In this document: one piece after another, positions 62,670-64,000 of the stretch
How the letters are laid out: every line of letters starts with the position of its first letter
How positions within the stretch are numbered: the stretch's first letter is position 1
Assembly (NCBI RefSeq): GCF_006716485.1
Contig: NZ_VFPD01000001.1
Location: forward strand, 2,338,008 to 2,402,007
Length of the DNA: 64,000 bases
Source of the DNA: Chryseobacterium aquifrigidense
GTDB lineage: Bacteria > Bacteroidota > Bacteroidia > Flavobacteriales > Weeksellaceae
Direction of reading: 5' to 3'
Notes under the pieces: generated by a model
Databases searched by the model: none
What the model saw: only the letters and a program-made list of their open reading frames with translations
What the model was told of the DNA's origin: nothing
Position numbers and translations under genes: made by a program

Positions 62670-63690
62670 TAAAACATTCTTCTGTTTCTTGCTGCTGGTT
62701 TCTCCGAACTGCTTCTCACAGGTCAATTACAATTCCTGGATAAACAGCTACTTACAGATTAATTCCTACAGCGGAAATACCAATCCGGATGCATACACCT
62801 TTACTCTGGCTGGTAACGGTGCATTTAATATTCCTTACTGGAAAATATCCATGAGGCTGAAACAGCCCATCACTTCCACTGACGGAAATTATACGATGCC
62901 TGCCAACAAGATTTCATTTCAGCCGGTTTCCACTTCAGGACAGGCTTATCCGGGACCCGTACCCACAATTCCTCAGATCGGAATGCCGCTGAATACTTTT
63001 CTTCAGGCCAACCAGGAAGTCTTTTTAATTCCGCAGTCCAATGCAGCGCTTTACAATCAGCCGCCACAGCCCAACGGCTACTATAACCTGCAGGTAAAAT
63101 ACAGCCTGACCGTTATGGGAGGATCCTATCTGGGTAGCTACCCTTCCTGGACCAGGTTTAATGTTCCGGTACAGTTTACCGCGTATGACCAGTACAACAA
63201 TATTATCGGCAGAGGGGATCATAATTTTCAGATTCACATCGGACCGCTCAGCGGAACTCCGACTGATGTACCAGAAATGTCGCTTCAGTTTTCAGCAAAA
63301 GCGGTTAACGGATCACTGGAATTCAAAAGTATGTCGGATTATGTCAACGGAGTAAGTGTCATCTACTCCAATGGACTGATTGTAAAAAGCAATACCAATT
63401 ACCAGATCAAATTACGTTCTCTTCAGGGGCAGTTCAGCTCTCCGGCCGGAAACTACATTCCTTTAGGAACCGTAAAAATGAATCTCATCCCGGTTTCAGG
63501 AAACAATGGAAATGTCTACCCTATCCTATTGAGTGCTTCTCCGCAGCTTATTGCAACAGGAAGCTCGACGGGAAACTCCAGCCTGTATTATGATATCAGA
63601 TATTCCACCAAAGCCAATGATGAAAGACTGATTAATGCCAAATCGGAAGAATATTCCACCACCCTTCAATACGAGATTATCCCCCAATAA
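62662..63690 (+). CDS. Large secreted protein of the fibre locus (tip/adhesin candidate)
   Basis: This 342-aa exported protein has a signal peptide ending NCFSQ. It contains two related beta-rich halves: the first with YTFTLAGNGAFNIPYWKISMRLKQPI, the second with SDYVNGVSVIYSNGLIVKSNTNYQIKLRSLQG. Each is followed by a phrase of the type 'IPLG..K..LIPVSG...G..YP'. The last residues STTLQYEIIPQ echo the ends of the two smaller secreted proteins upstream. It overlaps the chaperone gene by 8 nt and ends 2 nt before the next start codon. A two-domain tip adhesin is a reasonable guess; no family recognised. Confidence 0.55.
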   Translation: MNSKTFFCFLLLVSPNCFSQVNYNSWINSYLQINSYSGNTNPDAYTFTLAGNGAFNIPYWKISMRLKQPITSTDGNYTMPANKISFQPVSTSGQAYPGPVPTIPQIGMPLNTFLQANQEVFLIPQSNAALYNQPPQPNGYYNLQVKYSLTVMGGSYLGSYPSWTRFNVPVQFTAYDQYNNIIGRGDHNFQIHIGPLSGTPTDVPEMSLQFSAKAVNGSLEFKSMSDYVNGVSVIYSNGLIVKSNTNYQIKLRSLQGQFSSPAGNYIPLGTVKMNLIPVSGNNGNVYPILLSASPQLIATGSSTGNSSLYYDIRYSTKANDERLINAKSEEYSTTLQYEIIPQ

Positions 63691-63692
63691 CC

Positions 63693-64000
63693 ATGCTTCA
63701 AGACCTGTTCAAAAAAATCTTTTTCATTTTTTTGATTTCGTTTCAGATATGGATTCCGGCACAAAGCAGTTCCGGAATAAGCCTTGATATCCGTAATGAA
63801 TCCAGAACAGATAAAACAGGAATCCTGGATCTGATTATCGTCCTTGACAATCAAAGCACCAATGATTTCAAAGGAAAAATAAACATTACCATTCCTCAAG
63901 GTTTCAGAAATATTTCAGGAAACAGTCTTCAGGTCGAAATAAAATCCGGGGAACATCTTTTTCTTCCTGTAAAGATTGTGGTCAGCAATAATGCCGTTTC
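63693..64000 (+). CDS. Start of an exported protein, cut by the window end
   Basis: An ATG at 63693, 2 nt after the preceding stop, opens a frame that runs without a stop to the end of the window (about 102 residues). It begins MLQDLFKKIFFIFLISFQ and has a signal peptide ending WIPAQ. The next part, ISLDIRNESRTDKTGILDLI, then LDNQSTNDFKGKINITIPQG, looks like a bacterial Ig-type (NEW3/COG1470-like) beta-sandwich. From its position in the operon it could be the N-terminus of a large outer-membrane assembly protein or another surface subunit. The rest lies outside the window. Confidence 0.6.
   Translation, partial: MLQDLFKKIFFIFLISFQIWIPAQSSSGISLDIRNESRTDKTGILDLIIVLDNQSTNDFKGKINITIPQGFRNISGNSLQVEIKSGEHLFLPVKIVVSNNAV

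Overview
The window looks like chromosomal DNA of a Flavobacteriia bacterium close to Chryseobacterium. The evidence is low GC, Bacteroidetes-type promoters (TTTG about 20 nt before TAnnTTTG), type IX secretion (T9SS) C-terminal signals, TonB/OMP_b-brl receptors, many secreted proteins ending in ...AQ after the signal peptide, and short intergenic palindromes. Family names come from motifs read by eye; no database search was possible.

Left third (1-20.7 kb): a methionine-type ABC substrate-binding lipoprotein, a secreted GH3 beta-glucosidase, a TonB-dependent receptor, and a complete RND efflux operon (adaptor, pump, outer-membrane factor, then a DUF2652 protein) with an AraC regulator next to a pair of direct repeats 21 bp apart. 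Then come a metallophosphoesterase, an MFS exporter divergent from an Lrp/AsnC regulator, two related secreted proteins, and mnmE.

Defence island (20.65-27.15 kb): a very AT-rich four-gene operon with type I HsdM and HsdS, no HsdR, and in its place an AAA ATPase plus an HNH nuclease resembling the Septu PtuA/PtuB pair. The 3' end of mnmE and its terminator are duplicated at the far side, which suggests site-specific insertion at the mnmE 3' end, the site SGI1 uses in enterobacteria.

Middle (27.3-40.7 kb): a secreted protein with six two-cysteine units, lipoproteins, a DUF1826-like protein, an AraC regulator, two T9SS cargo proteins (one of 1622 aa with a PKD domain), and an exported glutaminase.

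Lipid/polyketide cluster (41.4-59.5 kb): one tightly packed operon. It encodes two Pfa-like synthases that together carry all five PUFA-synthase functions (NPD-NPD-KS-AT-ACP-ACP-KR and KS-AT-DH-PPTase), a free ACP, an alpha/beta hydrolase, a tandem-fused glycosyltransferase, two condensation-domain acyltransferases and a small membrane protein. The likely product is a glycosylated, acylated polyketide lipid that I cannot name. The operon has a leader of about 500 nt containing a 28-bp palindrome and a 52-codon ORF that mimics the N-terminus of the first synthase.

Right end (59.6-64 kb): an AraC regulator followed by two small secreted proteins, a PapD-like chaperone, a larger secreted protein and the start of another exported protein. 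Three of these end in a related C-terminal strand (TIISQ, TLISQ, EIIPQ), suggesting a surface-fibre assembly locus that continues past the window.
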